Source: Chloroflexi bacterium 54-19 (GTDB lineage Bacteria > Chloroflexota > Chloroflexia > Chloroheliales > Chloroheliaceae). Taken from it: DNA of 64,000 nt. The DNA is taken from contig MKTJ01000030.1 of assembly GCA_001898225.1 (NCBI GenBank), positions 36,064 through 100,063 on the forward strand, read 5' to 3'. A program made the position numbers and the translations under genes. This document shows, in pieces, positions 50,646 through 59,583 of the stretch. The notes beneath the pieces were generated by a model. It saw only the letters and a program-made list of their open reading frames with translations. It searched no databases and had not been told where the DNA came from. The stretch's first letter is position 1. The number at the start of each line of letters is the position of its first letter.

Positions 50646-50963
50646 TAAGAATTTCCTTTCGTTAAAGCCAATTCACCTTAAATTAAAGGAATAAATAAGG
50701 TTTGTCAATTTAAAACCTTTTAATCTGCTCCCATAGTACGGGTCTAAACCTTAAAAAAATAGCCAATTTTAGCTTATTGACCAAATTGGTCAATCAATTT
50801 AAGCTGGTTTGTAATGTTTAGCTGCCATAATTATTCCAGGCTAGAGAAGTTTTGCCCGGCATAGACTGCATTCTGCCCCACGAAACCTCCTAACCAGCCA
50901 TTTTCAATAAAGGGTAAGGGTTACGTTTTCCTGGCCTTCGTTTTTAGGGGTAAGGAGTCCTAG
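50646..50963. other. Divergent intergenic region with an ATTGACCA palindrome
   Basis: No gene is seen. It is AT-rich and holds one palindrome, ATTGACCA-AAT-TGGTCAAT (50776-50794, 8+3+8, perfect), between the DppC and histidine kinase genes. Such a site could bind a dimeric GntR- or MarR-type regulator; none is encoded next to it. Confidence 0.45.
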
Positions 50964-53621
50964 TTGATTAAATTAAAATGGTTCACGGCTATAGGGGAAT
51001 TGTCCTGGTTCCCGGCGTCCTGGGCCAAGTTCCGGGGGTGGCAGCTTTTTATTCTGTTTAGCCTCATTGCACTGGGTGGCTATTTTCTTATACCAAAAAC
51101 ATCTCCCGGAATTCTAAATATATATTTCGCTACTTTTAATTTGCTGCCGATTGGTGCAGTTATCACCGTCCACAAAAAACTTCCCCGCAAACAACGTCTC
51201 GCCTGGTACCTGATTGCCATCGGTCTGGGTTGGTGGGCTGCCGGGGAATATACCTGGGCTTTTTATAATTTCACCTCAGGGCAAAACCCGGCCCCTTACC
51301 CCTCTATGGCGGATGTTTTATTTGAGTTTTATTACCCTTTTGTCTTTGCCGGGGTGCTACTTTTAGCGCGGGGCCGTTCCCGGTTATGGAATATCGGAAC
51401 CCTGGTGGACGCGGCCCTGGTTACTTGCAGCGCCGGTGTTTTGACCTGGAACTTCTTTATCACGCCCCAATTGCAGGGTAGCAACCTGGATTTAGTCCAG
51501 GTTTTTGTGACCGTTTCCCTGCCAATATTTGACTTACTCCTGCTTTCAGTGGGGGTTTTTTACCTGTTGCTACCCGGTAAACGCACTCCTTCCTATTACT
51601 TCCTGGCCTTTAGTCTCTTTATCAACCTGATTTCAGATTCATTTTATGGGTTTGGCCTTCTTTCAGGCACTTATTACTCCGGGCATCCCCTGACCGCCGG
51701 GTGGATGCTGGGCTTTATCTGCTGGGGTGCGGCGGTTTTGCACCCTTCCCGGTCTTCGCTGGGTGATAAGCAGCCTACCGAACAATACAAAACTGGTCGG
51801 TTACAGTTTTTCATGCTGGGCGGGGCTTCAATCTTTGGACCTGGGATGTTTATTGCCCAGGAAGTCCTGAGAATTCCCCTGAATGTGCCTTTACTGCTTG
51901 TAAGCTCGGTCCTCCTCTTTTTATGTGTGGTCTTGCGCCTGGGGTTGATGGTGCGCCGGTCCGAGGCTATGGCAGATGAGTTATCCATCCAGGCCCAGCG
52001 CCAGGCCGAATTGGCCCAGTTTAGCCAGGCGGCCCTGTCTATCACTTCACTAAGTGATTTATTCGATGAAATAGTGAAACTTATCAGTCGGGCGCTCGAT
52101 GTCGATTTCGGGGTTATCCTCGAACTCGGTTCGGAAGCCAATCGCCCGGTTTTCAGGTGGGGTACCAAAAGCGTTATTTCGACCCAGCTTGGTGTCCCCA
52201 TACCCATTGGGCCGGGCCTCTTATCAGGGCATGTTGTCGCCGGTAAAAAACCAATCAAGGTTCCCAACTGGTATGCCCAAACCGAATTCAAACCGACCGA
52301 GTTTGTAATTGCCAATCATATCAAAAGCAGCCTGGCAGTGCCGATTTTTGAGCGGGAAAGCACCATCTATGGGGTTTTGTTGGCTCACTCGACCCTACCC
52401 AGCCAATTCACGGCAGCCGAGGAAACCTTCCTGCAAGGGGTTGCCAGTATTGCGGCGACGGTTATCGAGCGTAAGCGGGTGGAAGATGCCCTTCAACAGG
52501 AGCGCGACTTCGGGTTGCAGGTCATGAATAACATGGGCCAGGGGTTAATCGTGGAAGACGGCAACCGGAATATCCTTTTTGTAAACCCTGTTATGGCCCG
52601 GATGCTCGGTTACGAGACCGGCGAACTTTTGGGCCATTCGACCGATATTTTCCTCTCGGCCACTGCCAAGGAGCAAATGCCCGGTATTATGGCCCAACGC
52701 CAGCAAGGTATCAATAGTTTGGTTGAGATTAGCCTGGTGCGAAAAGATGGCCGCTCTTTTTATACTTCGGTTACCGGGGTGCCGATTATAAAAGATGGTA
52801 TCCTGGATAGAGTCATCCTGGTCATAAATGATATTAGCGAGCGTAAAAAGGCTGACGAGGAAATGCAGAAAACCCTGGCTAAGGAAAAAGAACTGGGTGA
52901 ATTGAAATCTCGGTTCGTTTCAGCTACCTCGCACGAATTCCGTACGCCTTTGACCTCGATTATGTCTTCCGCCGAGCTATTAGAGCATTACGGGCATCGC
53001 TATGGCGACGAGAAGAAGAAAGAAATCCTGAAGCGGATCCAGACTTCGGTCAAGTACATGAGCAATATGCTCGACGATATTCTCGTATTTGGGCGGGCCG
53101 ATGCCGGTAAACTCCAATTTAACCCTGTGCCGCTTGACCTGGTGACCGAAAGCCGGGAAGCTATCGAAGAAATAAAGTTCCAGCTAAACGGACGCCATGA
53201 AGTTGAATTTACGGTTAAAGGTTTCCCGGTCGAGAGCATGGCAGACCCGAACTCCTTCAAGCGGATTTTGGTCAACCTGCTTTCCAACGCTATAAAGTAT
53301 TCCCCCAAGGGGGGTGTGATTGGCCTCGAACTGACCTACCACCCAGGCCAGGTCGAAATCCAGGTGAGCGACCAGGGAATCGGCATTCCACCTGAAGACC
53401 AGGACCATATCTTCGAGGTGTTTCACCGGGGCCGCAACGTGGGGCTTTTGTCCGGGACCGGGCTGGGCCTGAGCATTGTAAAACAGAGTGTGGATCAGCA
53501 TAACGGCACAATTGAGGTATGCAGTACCCCCAATACAGGCACCACTTTTAAGGTGACGCTGCCCCTGGTGCCCGTCCCGGCTATAGAAGATGGACTGGTT
53601 ATTCAGGCTGCTGGTCTTTAA
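50964..53621 (+). CDS. Membrane GAF-PAS sensor histidine kinase
   Basis: An 885-residue sensor kinase. Residues 1-300 form about eight to nine hydrophobic helices of a membrane sensor module. GAF (about 345-510) and PAS/PAC (about 515-630) domains are followed by a HisKA dimerisation domain with SATSHEFRTPLTS (phospho-accepting His at about 657). The HATPase_c region has NLLSNAIKYSPKGG (N box), DQGIGIPPEDQDHIFEVF (G1) and GTGLGLSIV (G2). The start is TTG at 50964, 8 nt after AAGGAG. No response regulator is adjacent, so it is an orphan kinase. Its 3' end overlaps the convergent EVE gene by 23 bp. Confidence 0.93.
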   Translation: MIKLKWFTAIGELSWFPASWAKFRGWQLFILFSLIALGGYFLIPKTSPGILNIYFATFNLLPIGAVITVHKKLPRKQRLAWYLIAIGLGWWAAGEYTWAFYNFTSGQNPAPYPSMADVLFEFYYPFVFAGVLLLARGRSRLWNIGTLVDAALVTCSAGVLTWNFFITPQLQGSNLDLVQVFVTVSLPIFDLLLLSVGVFYLLLPGKRTPSYYFLAFSLFINLISDSFYGFGLLSGTYYSGHPLTAGWMLGFICWGAAVLHPSRSSLGDKQPTEQYKTGRLQFFMLGGASIFGPGMFIAQEVLRIPLNVPLLLVSSVLLFLCVVLRLGLMVRRSEAMADELSIQAQRQAELAQFSQAALSITSLSDLFDEIVKLISRALDVDFGVILELGSEANRPVFRWGTKSVISTQLGVPIPIGPGLLSGHVVAGKKPIKVPNWYAQTEFKPTEFVIANHIKSSLAVPIFERESTIYGVLLAHSTLPSQFTAAEETFLQGVASIAATVIERKRVEDALQQERDFGLQVMNNMGQGLIVEDGNRNILFVNPVMARMLGYETGELLGHSTDIFLSATAKEQMPGIMAQRQQGINSLVEISLVRKDGRSFYTSVTGVPIIKDGILDRVILVINDISERKKADEEMQKTLAKEKELGELKSRFVSATSHEFRTPLTSIMSSAELLEHYGHRYGDEKKKEILKRIQTSVKYMSNMLDDILVFGRADAGKLQFNPVPLDLVTESREAIEEIKFQLNGRHEVEFTVKGFPVESMADPNSFKRILVNLLSNAIKYSPKGGVIGLELTYHPGQVEIQVSDQGIGIPPEDQDHIFEVFHRGRNVGLLSGTGLGLSIVKQSVDQHNGTIEVCSTPNTGTTFKVTLPLVPVPAIEDGLVIQAAGL

Positions 53622-54000
53622 CCCACTGCACGAAATTTTCCGGTGCGGGCATGGTCGAAAGGCGGCTCATCCGCACCAGGTTAAAATCGTTAAATTGCCC
53701 CGTCTCCTTTATTTCCCGTAAAGTTACGGGCCGGGCCAGTCTCCCCTTGAATTCAAAATCAACTACCCATAATTTCGGGTCGTTGGGGTCCTGGCGCGGC
53801 TCGGAAACGACCTCGGCCAGCCCGACCACGGCAGCCTGACCCTGGCTGTGATAAATCAACACTTCGTCGCCGGGACGCATAGCCCGGATTGCTATGAGGG
53901 CGGTATTGTTGCGTACACCATCCCAGGTGGTCCGGCCTTCACGGGCCAGGTCATCCAGGGAATAGGTTTCGGGGTCGGTCTTTGCCAGGAAGAAAGCCAT
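53599..54000 (-). CDS. EVE domain-containing protein
   Basis: A 133-residue EVE-domain protein (thymocyte nuclear protein 1-like). It begins MAFFLAKTDPETYSLDDLAR, with TTWDGVRNNTALIAIRAMRPGDEVLIYHS (a run longer in the protein than quoted blocks permit to show) containing the WDGVRN nucleobase pocket near residues 25-30. EVE domains bind modified bases in DNA or RNA, and occur in modification-dependent restriction and RNA surveillance. No restriction or methylase genes are near. AAGGAG lies 12 nt before the ATG. The 3' end overlaps the histidine kinase gene by 23 bp. Confidence 0.9.
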   Translation of the reverse strand: MAFFLAKTDPETYSLDDLAREGRTTWDGVRNNTALIAIRAMRPGDEVLIYHSQGQAAVVGLAEVVSEPRQDPNDPKLWVVDFEFKGRLARPVTLREIKETGQFNDFNLVRMSRLSTMPAPENFVQWVKDQQPE

Positions 54001-54064
54001 AGGGAAATTATTCTCCTTATACTCTAAAATTTAATCCACAGATTCAAAAAAGCCTCAGAGTTAA

Positions 54065-54631
54065 TTATTGGCCGCCGGTACGGTGTAGGGCGCGAAATTC
54101 GTCTTCCAGGATGCTCATTATAACCAGGTTGTGATAGCGGTGGTCGTAGAAAAGCTGGTCCCGGATTGTCCCCTCTTGTTTGAAACCGATTTTTTCGTAG
54201 ACGTGTAAAGCTCGCGGGTTAAATTCGTAAACGCCGAGTTCGACCCGGTGCAGGTTGAGGCTACCAAAAGCGTGGTTGAGCATCAGGACCAGGGCCTCGG
54301 TGCCGTAGCCCCGGCTGTATTCTTTTTCGCTAAAAATACCGATGCGGATATTCGCGCCCCGGTTGACGTAATCAATATTGTTGAGGACAACCTCTCCGAC
54401 AGCCTGGTTCGTTTCCTGGGCGCAAATCACCAGGTCCAACCTGGAATTATCCCCGGTCATCTTTTCGATAAAAGCGGCGGTCCCGGCTCTTGAAAATATT
54501 TGCTGAGTACCGGTCAGACGGCGGCCTTCGGGCTGGTAGAGAGACGGGTAAAGCACGTCCACGTCGCCCGGTTCGTAGGGGCGCAGGTAGATTTTCTTGC
54601 CTTCGATAAACTTTATAGGCGGCTCTGCCAT
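54065..54631 (-). CDS. GNAT family N-acetyltransferase (RimJ/RimL-like)
   Basis: A 188-residue acetyltransferase of the Acetyltransf_3 branch. The acetyl-CoA binding segment is YSRGYGTEALVLMLNHAFG (about residues 106-124), LNLHRVELGVYEFNPRALHVY follows, and YEKIGFKQEGTIRDQLF closes the fold. Homologues acetylate ribosomal proteins, spermidine or antibiotics, so the substrate cannot be given. AAGGAGCCCT precedes the ATG. Same strand as the EVE gene downstream (64 bp gap), possibly one transcript. Confidence 0.9.
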   Translation of the reverse strand: MAEPPIKFIEGKKIYLRPYEPGDVDVLYPSLYQPEGRRLTGTQQIFSRAGTAAFIEKMTGDNSRLDLVICAQETNQAVGEVVLNNIDYVNRGANIRIGIFSEKEYSRGYGTEALVLMLNHAFGSLNLHRVELGVYEFNPRALHVYEKIGFKQEGTIRDQLFYDHRYHNLVIMSILEDEFRALHRTGGQ

Positions 54632-54693
54632 AGGGCTCCTTCTTTCAGGTAAGGTTATTTCCGGGCCACGGTTTACTCGGTTTAGCCGTGCAG

Positions 54694-55635
54694 TTAAAGG
54701 GCGCGCAATTGGGCCATAACAGTTTCATCCAGCCGGGCCGCTACTTCCAGGGCCTGTAGATTATCATCGATCTGGGCCGGGCTTTTCGCGCCGAAAAGGA
54801 TGCTGCCGACCAGCGGGTTTTTCAAAACATAGGCCATGGCCAGTTGGGCCGGGGTGCAGCCGACCTTCCCGGCGATTTCAATCACCCGCTCCACTTTTGC
54901 CAGCAGCCCCTTCTCGCGCAACTTTTCAAGGTCCGCCGGTTGGAAGCGGTTTTGCAGAGCCTGGCTATCCCGGTTGTATTTGCCGGATAGAAGGCCGCCG
55001 TAGAGGGTGTAGGACGCCACAATGCCGATGCCGTTATCCCGGTAGGCCCTGGCGGTCTGGGGGTCCTCAACCGGAGATTTAGCCAGCAGGCTGTAAGCCG
55101 GTTGGGAAGCGACCGGCCTGTGAAGCCCTTCGCGGGTCGCCAGGTCGTGGGCGTGGGTAAGTTGGTCACCTGACCAGTTAAGAGTGCCCCAGTACCGCAC
55201 CTTGCCGGTCCTAACCAGGGCGTCAAGCTGGCGCAGCAGTTCAAAGAGGGGCACATTGGCGGGCGGCGGGGCGCAATAAGCCAGGTCTATGTAATCGAGT
55301 TTCATACGTTGGAGCGAGCCGTCGATTTCTTCTTCAAGGCCCTGGCCCGGATAAAATTCCAGCCACAACTTGTTGGCGATAACCAGGTCATACCGGTTCG
55401 CGCCGCTCTTACGCAAAAGCTGACCGAATAACACCTCCGAATAACCCGATTTAAGGGGCGCATGGCCGGTCCGGTCGTCGTAGCGGGCGTCGTCAAGGAA
55501 AGTAATTCCCCGGTCAAGCCCGCTTTTGAGGACGGCCAGGGCCTCGTCTTCCGCCATAAATTCGTAGGTCAGCCATGAACCCAGCGCAAAGGCCGATACT
55601 TCTAAATCCGAACTACCCAATCTGCGGTATTCCAT
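54694..55635 (-). CDS. Aldo/keto reductase family oxidoreductase
   Basis: A 313-residue NADPH-dependent aldo/keto reductase of the voltage-gated-potassium-channel beta-subunit/YhdN-like branch. MEYRRLGSSDLEVSAFALGS opens the barrel. Catalytic Asp-Tyr are in FLDDARYDD (about residues 51-59, Tyr in an unusual context), Lys in IANKLW and SxxxN-type cofactor residues near LFGAKSPAQIDDN (about 287-299). ATG 55635 has AGGAG upstream; a longer frame to 55743 is rejected. Substrate unknown. Confidence 0.88.
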   Translation of the reverse strand: MEYRRLGSSDLEVSAFALGSWLTYEFMAEDEALAVLKSGLDRGITFLDDARYDDRTGHAPLKSGYSEVLFGQLLRKSGANRYDLVIANKLWLEFYPGQGLEEEIDGSLQRMKLDYIDLAYCAPPPANVPLFELLRQLDALVRTGKVRYWGTLNWSGDQLTHAHDLATREGLHRPVASQPAYSLLAKSPVEDPQTARAYRDNGIGIVASYTLYGGLLSGKYNRDSQALQNRFQPADLEKLREKGLLAKVERVIEIAGKVGCTPAQLAMAYVLKNPLVGSILFGAKSPAQIDDNLQALEVAARLDETVMAQLRAL

Positions 55636-55721
55636 AGAAATTCTCCTGCTGCTTTTTCTCCGGCGTAACGCTGTGTATGATAGCATGAGTAAGCCAATCA
55701 TGCGGTTAATTCTCCCGGCTA

Positions 55722-55759
55722 TAAAATAAAAAGCGGCCATCAAGTTTGTTGATAGCCGC
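55722..55759 (-). terminator. Terminator of the MerR-GyrI gene
   Basis: Read on the minus strand, GCGGCTATCAA and TTGATGGCCGC form an 11-bp stem (one mismatch) around a 5-nt loop, followed by TTTTTATTTT. Confidence 0.85.
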
Positions 55760-55776
55760 AGTTTCCAGCTAAAGAA

Positions 55777-56619
55777 TTAGCTTTTCATAACCGGGAACTG
55801 GATTTCGGTGACGTACTTCGAAGGGTCGCCGTTGCGCTCGTAGGCTATATTTAGTTCGCGGTTAGGGCCACAAATCTGGTACTGGTTGGCCTCAATCCAC
55901 TCCATCAGAGCTTTGTAAGCCTCGCCCAGGCCGTTAAAGCTGCCGTTGTGAATGACCGAGGCGACGGTTTCAACCGCAGGTAACTCCTTAACCTCGACCT
56001 GCTCCCCGGAAGGTAGCGGCCTGTTCAGGGGGAGGCAAGCCCCAATCTGGATATTCTGGTGGTTCATTTCCATATCGTAATAAATGGCGATGGCGGGCAA
56101 GAAATTGTCGGCGGAAGTCAGGGGCGGTTGGGCGTACCCCTGCTCGACCAGGTAATGCGCGACCCGGTCGAATAACTTGTCCAGGGTAGGCGGGATTTGG
56201 TCCATATCGGGGGCGACACCCCTGGTTTCCGCTACCAGGATTGGCTCGACTTTCTTGACCACCACATTGTAATTCGACATCAAAAGTACCTCTCTTTCCA
56301 GCCAGGTTTCTATTCGTCCCAGGCGTTGTTGGCCGTCTAAAATTTGTTGGCGAAGTTCGGTCCTTTTCAGCTTCAGCATGCCGCGCACCTGGTCTGAAGT
56401 AAGGCCCTCCTTCAAAATCTGGGCAATCTGGTCGAGCGAGAGGCCGAGGTCGCGCAGCGCCAGGATCCGGTTAAGGCGGCTCAACTGGTGGGCGGAGTAG
56501 TAGCGGTAGCCGGTAAAGTTATCAACGTATTCGGGTTTGAGTAAACCCATTTCGTCGTAATGCCTGAGCATTCTTACCGACACCCGGCAGAGTTTTGAGA
56601 AATCACCAATCTTGAACAT
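55777..56619 (-). CDS. MerR family regulator with GyrI-like effector domain
   Basis: A 280-residue MerR-type activator. The N-terminal winged helix (MFKIGDFSKLCRVSVRMLRH, then YDEMGLLKP) leads into a coiled coil (about residues 75-115). The GyrI-like drug-binding domain (about 120-278, with VPAIETVASVIHNGSF-type strands) is as in BmrR and TipA, which bind cationic or lipophilic compounds. It is driven by a promoter with the MerR-type 19-bp spacer (56671-56701), so it probably autoactivates. The aldo/keto reductase is on the same strand, but a strong terminator separates the two genes. Confidence 0.92.
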   Translation of the reverse strand: MFKIGDFSKLCRVSVRMLRHYDEMGLLKPEYVDNFTGYRYYSAHQLSRLNRILALRDLGLSLDQIAQILKEGLTSDQVRGMLKLKRTELRQQILDGQQRLGRIETWLEREVLLMSNYNVVVKKVEPILVAETRGVAPDMDQIPPTLDKLFDRVAHYLVEQGYAQPPLTSADNFLPAIAIYYDMEMNHQNIQIGACLPLNRPLPSGEQVEVKELPAVETVASVIHNGSFNGLGEAYKALMEWIEANQYQICGPNRELNIAYERNGDPSKYVTEIQFPVMKS

Positions 56620-56670
56620 AACGACCTTTCATTCTAATTTTTCCAGCTTGCCCAAAAGCTAACCAGCACC

Positions 56671-56701
56671 AGTGTAGAGCCTGACATTGTGGTAGAGTCA
56701 A
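56671..56701 (-). promoter_or_regulatory. MerR-type promoter with 19-bp spacer
   Basis: On the minus strand TTGACT (complement of 56696-56701) and TACACT (complement of 56671-56676) are separated by 19 bp. This over-long spacer is characteristic of promoters activated by MerR-family proteins by DNA untwisting. It points at the MerR-GyrI gene. Confidence 0.75.
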
Positions 56702-56767
56702 GAGGTTTTCAGGCAAAATTGAACAAAGGTTTGGAATTTAAATGCTAAAAGGGGTTATAGGGCCGGG

Positions 56768-57928
56768 TTAAGATTCTTCGTCATCCTCGGAACCGGGAGA
56801 CCCGCTGGTATCCTTGCCGCCCCGGATGACGCGCAACCCTTTGGCTTTGGCTTCAGCCCGGACTGCCGCCCGGCGCGAGCCGCTCCGGCGGGGGGTTCCA
56901 GGTGCAGCCTCTGGTTCAGGCGTGGTAGTTTCCGGTTCGGCTGAGTCAGGGGCTTCCGTTGCCTGGATTCTTTCCAGGGCCGGGCGGGCCGGACGTTCAG
57001 GGTTTGCCACCGGGCGAGGTTGTTCCGGCTGGCTTCGGCGCGGTGGCGGGGCCGGGGTCGCCGCTAAAGGCGTCAGGGACGGGAAGAAATCGAGGTCCTG
57101 GACCTGGGGCAGTAAACCCTGGGCTGCCGCCCGGCGGTAGAATTCCAGCAGCCCACGCAGGTGCCCTTCGTTTAATTCGTAGCGCTGCAACCGGTAATGG
57201 TCGTCCAGGGCCGGTACGGGCAGGCCGGTCTTGTGGGAGGCGCGGTCGAGCAAGGTGCTGCGCTGTTCAACCCCGCTCTGGATGGCCCGGCGGAAGGATA
57301 CCATGAGCGAACGGGCCAGGTTGGTGGCTTCGGGGTCGGTGCGGGTCCACTCTTTGCGGACAGCCAGCAGATAGGTTGGCAGGGGTAGCCCGGTCATAAT
57401 CCACCAGGCTTTGGTCAGGTCTTCCACGAAATGGCCTTTAGCCTTGGCCCACCCTGCCGCCCGCATTGCCGCTTCGCCGCTGATAATGCAGGTATCGGCC
57501 TGGCCCTGCAAGGCTTCCAGGGCGGAAGCTTCACTTGGCACCGGGAAAGGTTTGGGGTTGAGACCGTAGTATTTGGCCGCGAGAATTTTCAGAAGCATTT
57601 CGCCGGTCTGGCTGTTGGGTGAAACGGCCACCGTAGCCTCGTCAAGCTGGTCAGGCCGCTGGGTGCTTATAAAGAAAATGCTGTCGGAAGCCAGGTCGGT
57701 TGCCTTGACCGGGTAGGGCAGCAAGCTCAAACTGTTGATATGGGTGGCATACAGGACCGGGTTGACCGGGGCTATATCGAGTTCTCCGGCCAGTAAAGCT
57801 TTTTCGAGCCGCGCCGGGTCATCGGTCCGGGTGGTGATCCCGTTTGGCAAACCGGCCCACCCGGCTTCCAGGGGGAAGAATAGCGGCGCGAAATCTATGT
57901 CACTGGTAAGGCCGAGTCTTAAAGTCAT
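56768..57928 (-). CDS. MqnA/chorismate dehydratase-like protein with disordered C-terminal tail
   Basis: A 386-residue protein. Residues 1-270 match the MqnA/MqnD family (periplasmic-binding-protein fold; MqnA dehydrates chorismate in the futalosine menaquinone route): the N terminus LRLGLTSDIDFAPLFFPL, DIAPVNPVLYATHINSLSLL (about 53-72) and AVSPNSQTGEMLLKILA (about 100-116) occupy family positions. Residues about 285-386 are Pro/Glu/Ala-rich and then basic, which is not part of MqnA and looks disordered. No other menaquinone gene is nearby. It follows the ABC-2 permease by 10 bp. MqnA function is likely but paralogues exist. Confidence 0.75.
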   Translation of the reverse strand: MTLRLGLTSDIDFAPLFFPLEAGWAGLPNGITTRTDDPARLEKALLAGELDIAPVNPVLYATHINSLSLLPYPVKATDLASDSIFFISTQRPDQLDEATVAVSPNSQTGEMLLKILAAKYYGLNPKPFPVPSEASALEALQGQADTCIISGEAAMRAAGWAKAKGHFVEDLTKAWWIMTGLPLPTYLLAVRKEWTRTDPEATNLARSLMVSFRRAIQSGVEQRSTLLDRASHKTGLPVPALDDHYRLQRYELNEGHLRGLLEFYRRAAAQGLLPQVQDLDFFPSLTPLAATPAPPPRRSQPEQPRPVANPERPARPALERIQATEAPDSAEPETTTPEPEAAPGTPRRSGSRRAAVRAEAKAKGLRVIRGGKDTSGSPGSEDDEES

Positions 57929-57938
57929 GATTCCCCTT

Positions 57939-58751
57939 CTATTTCCACCTGGTTAAAATGGTTTCGCGCTGGAAAAGGCTCAGCGCTATTCTGAAAGCCA
58001 CCACACACATAATTAAAAGGACCACCAGTCCGCCCAGTAGTAGGCCCCAGTTCATATCAAAAAACCCCAGGGCAATGCCGATTACAATGCCCACTACCGG
58101 TAAGGCCAGCAGACTGCCGTATTGCTGGGCCGAGCGGGCATCCCTGGCCCGCGCCGAAATCGCCATACCGACCATCGTATTAAGAAAGGCCAGGAGCGGG
58201 GTCCATAGTCCGATGGTTGCCAGCCAGAGCAGCAGGTCAATCCGAAAGAGGACCAGCGTTGGCAGCAGCGCCCACAAGAGCAGCACCAGGACGGCAAAGC
58301 TAAACCAGCATAAAAAGGTGGCCGGGATGATGGCCGAAAGGCTCTTACCGAGTAAAAGTTCCGGGGTACGAATAGGAGTTGCCAGTAACGGCTCCAGGCT
58401 GCGCCGTTCTTTCTCCCCTACTACGCTGTATGCCGCGATTGTCATTGGCAGTACCGCCGGGACCGGCAAGAAAAAACTAAAGCAAATGCTCATCAGAGAA
58501 GCCACAATCCCGGCTTTGTCACAGGCTTTGAGGCCACCCAGTTGCTGGCAATCCCCGACCGTCGTGGGCGAGTTCGCTACCGAAAAATCGGTGATAACCA
58601 CGTTGAAAAAAAGAATGGTCGCGGTTGGCAACAGCACCATCAGGACCGGAAAAACGGCCATAGTCTGAAAAAAGGTACGGTTGCGGCGCAGTTCGTTTAA
58701 TTCTCGTCGCAGGATTAACCAGGTCCGGTTCATTGCTAGGTTTGTGGACAA
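57939..58751 (-). CDS. ABC-2 type transporter permease (NatB-like)
   Basis: A 270-residue membrane protein with six predicted helices of the ABC-2 family. It starts with WLILRRELNELRRNRTFFQT, and has the large outer loop after TM1 and VVGEKERRSLEPLLATPI (about residues 109-126), a motif of NatB/drug-export permeases. No ATPase gene is next to it. The start is uncertain: TTG 58751 or ATG 58733 (six codons later), neither with a good ribosome-binding site. It lies 10 bp upstream of the MqnA-like gene and after the hairpin at 58756-58802. Confidence 0.82.
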   Translation of the reverse strand: MSTNLAMNRTWLILRRELNELRRNRTFFQTMAVFPVLMVLLPTATILFFNVVITDFSVANSPTTVGDCQQLGGLKACDKAGIVASLMSICFSFFLPVPAVLPMTIAAYSVVGEKERRSLEPLLATPIRTPELLLGKSLSAIIPATFLCWFSFAVLVLLLWALLPTLVLFRIDLLLWLATIGLWTPLLAFLNTMVGMAISARARDARSAQQYGSLLALPVVGIVIGIALGFFDMNWGLLLGGLVVLLIMCVVAFRIALSLFQRETILTRWK

Positions 58752-58755
58752 TTAA

Positions 58756-58802
58756 AATGCTGTAGATGAACGACGGCAACAAATCACTTCGTCTACAGCA
58801 TT
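58756..58802 (-). terminator. Long stem-loop after the histidine phosphatase gene
   Basis: AATGCTGTAGATGAA (58756-58770) pairs with TTCGTCTACAGCATT (58788-58802) with one mismatch, around a 17-nt loop. On the minus strand it is followed by TTAATT, so it could terminate the phosphatase gene; the next gene starts within 5 bp. Confidence 0.6.
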
Positions 58803-58851
58803 ATCCCTTTTCCGGGGCGCAGCGTCAAGGAATTTTGAAAAAATGTTAAAA

Positions 58852-59583
58852 TCAGGCTTCCTCGCGTTCCAGCCGCACCCCGAACTCGCGCAGGTGCGAA
58901 ATATCGTTAAAGGCCACCAACGAAGCTCGCTGGCCCTGGCAGCGGACAATCGTGACCCCGGTGTTATGGAGGGGAAAGAGCAGGTCGCGCTCCTGCCCCA
59001 GGATGACGGCCAGGAAGGCGTTGATAACCCCGGCGTGAGCAAAGACGGCGACCCGCCCGCCTGGATGGCCCGCGGCAATTTTGGTGAGGGCGCGGGTAAC
59101 CCGTTCGCGCAGGTGAGCCCCGCTTTCGCTTCCCGTTAGGACCGACCAGTGACCATCCTCGGAAACGCGCCGGATTGCTTCGTCGTAGCGTTTTTTCAAC
59201 TCTTCGTGGGAAAGGGCCGGGTCGGCTGGATCCCCCGGCGTTCTGCCATCAATCCGAAAGTGAACCTCTCTTAAATCTTCGACCAGCTTGACCTCCATCG
59301 CCCGGATTTCGGCAAAAGGTGCGGCGGTCTGGCGGGTCCGCAAAAGGGGGCTGCTGTAAAGGGCATCAAACTGTTTATCGGCCCACCAGCGGCCCAGGGC
59401 TTCGGCCTGGCGGCGACCGAGCGGGGTCAGGGGCGGCGAGCCCTCGTTATCGCCTTCCGGGATGACAATTTCGGGCCCGGGGAGGGCATCACCATGCCGG
59501 ATGAGATAGAGTTCGGTCGCGCCGCTTCTCCGGCTGAGCAAGGGGTTGAGGGTGAAAGTAAAATCTGGTGTCATCAAACTCAC
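58852..59583 (-). CDS. Histidine phosphatase family protein (phosphoglycerate mutase-like)
   Basis: A 243-residue phosphatase of the branch-1 histidine phosphatase superfamily. ELYLIRHGDALPG (about residues 24-36) contains the phospho-accepting His in the RHG motif, LRTRQTAAP (about 80-88) provides a second conserved arginine, and VAVFAHAGVINAFLAVILG (about 196-214) the second catalytic His. GTG start at 59583 overlaps the upstream phosphotransferase stop by 4 bp; an ATG at 59574 is an alternative. The natural substrate is a phosphorylated small molecule, not known. Confidence 0.9.
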   Translation of the reverse strand: MSLMTPDFTFTLNPLLSRRSGATELYLIRHGDALPGPEIVIPEGDNEGSPPLTPLGRRQAEALGRWWADKQFDALYSSPLLRTRQTAAPFAEIRAMEVKLVEDLREVHFRIDGRTPGDPADPALSHEELKKRYDEAIRRVSEDGHWSVLTGSESGAHLRERVTRALTKIAAGHPGGRVAVFAHAGVINAFLAVILGQERDLLFPLHNTGVTIVRCQGQRASLVAFNDISHLREFGVRLEREEA

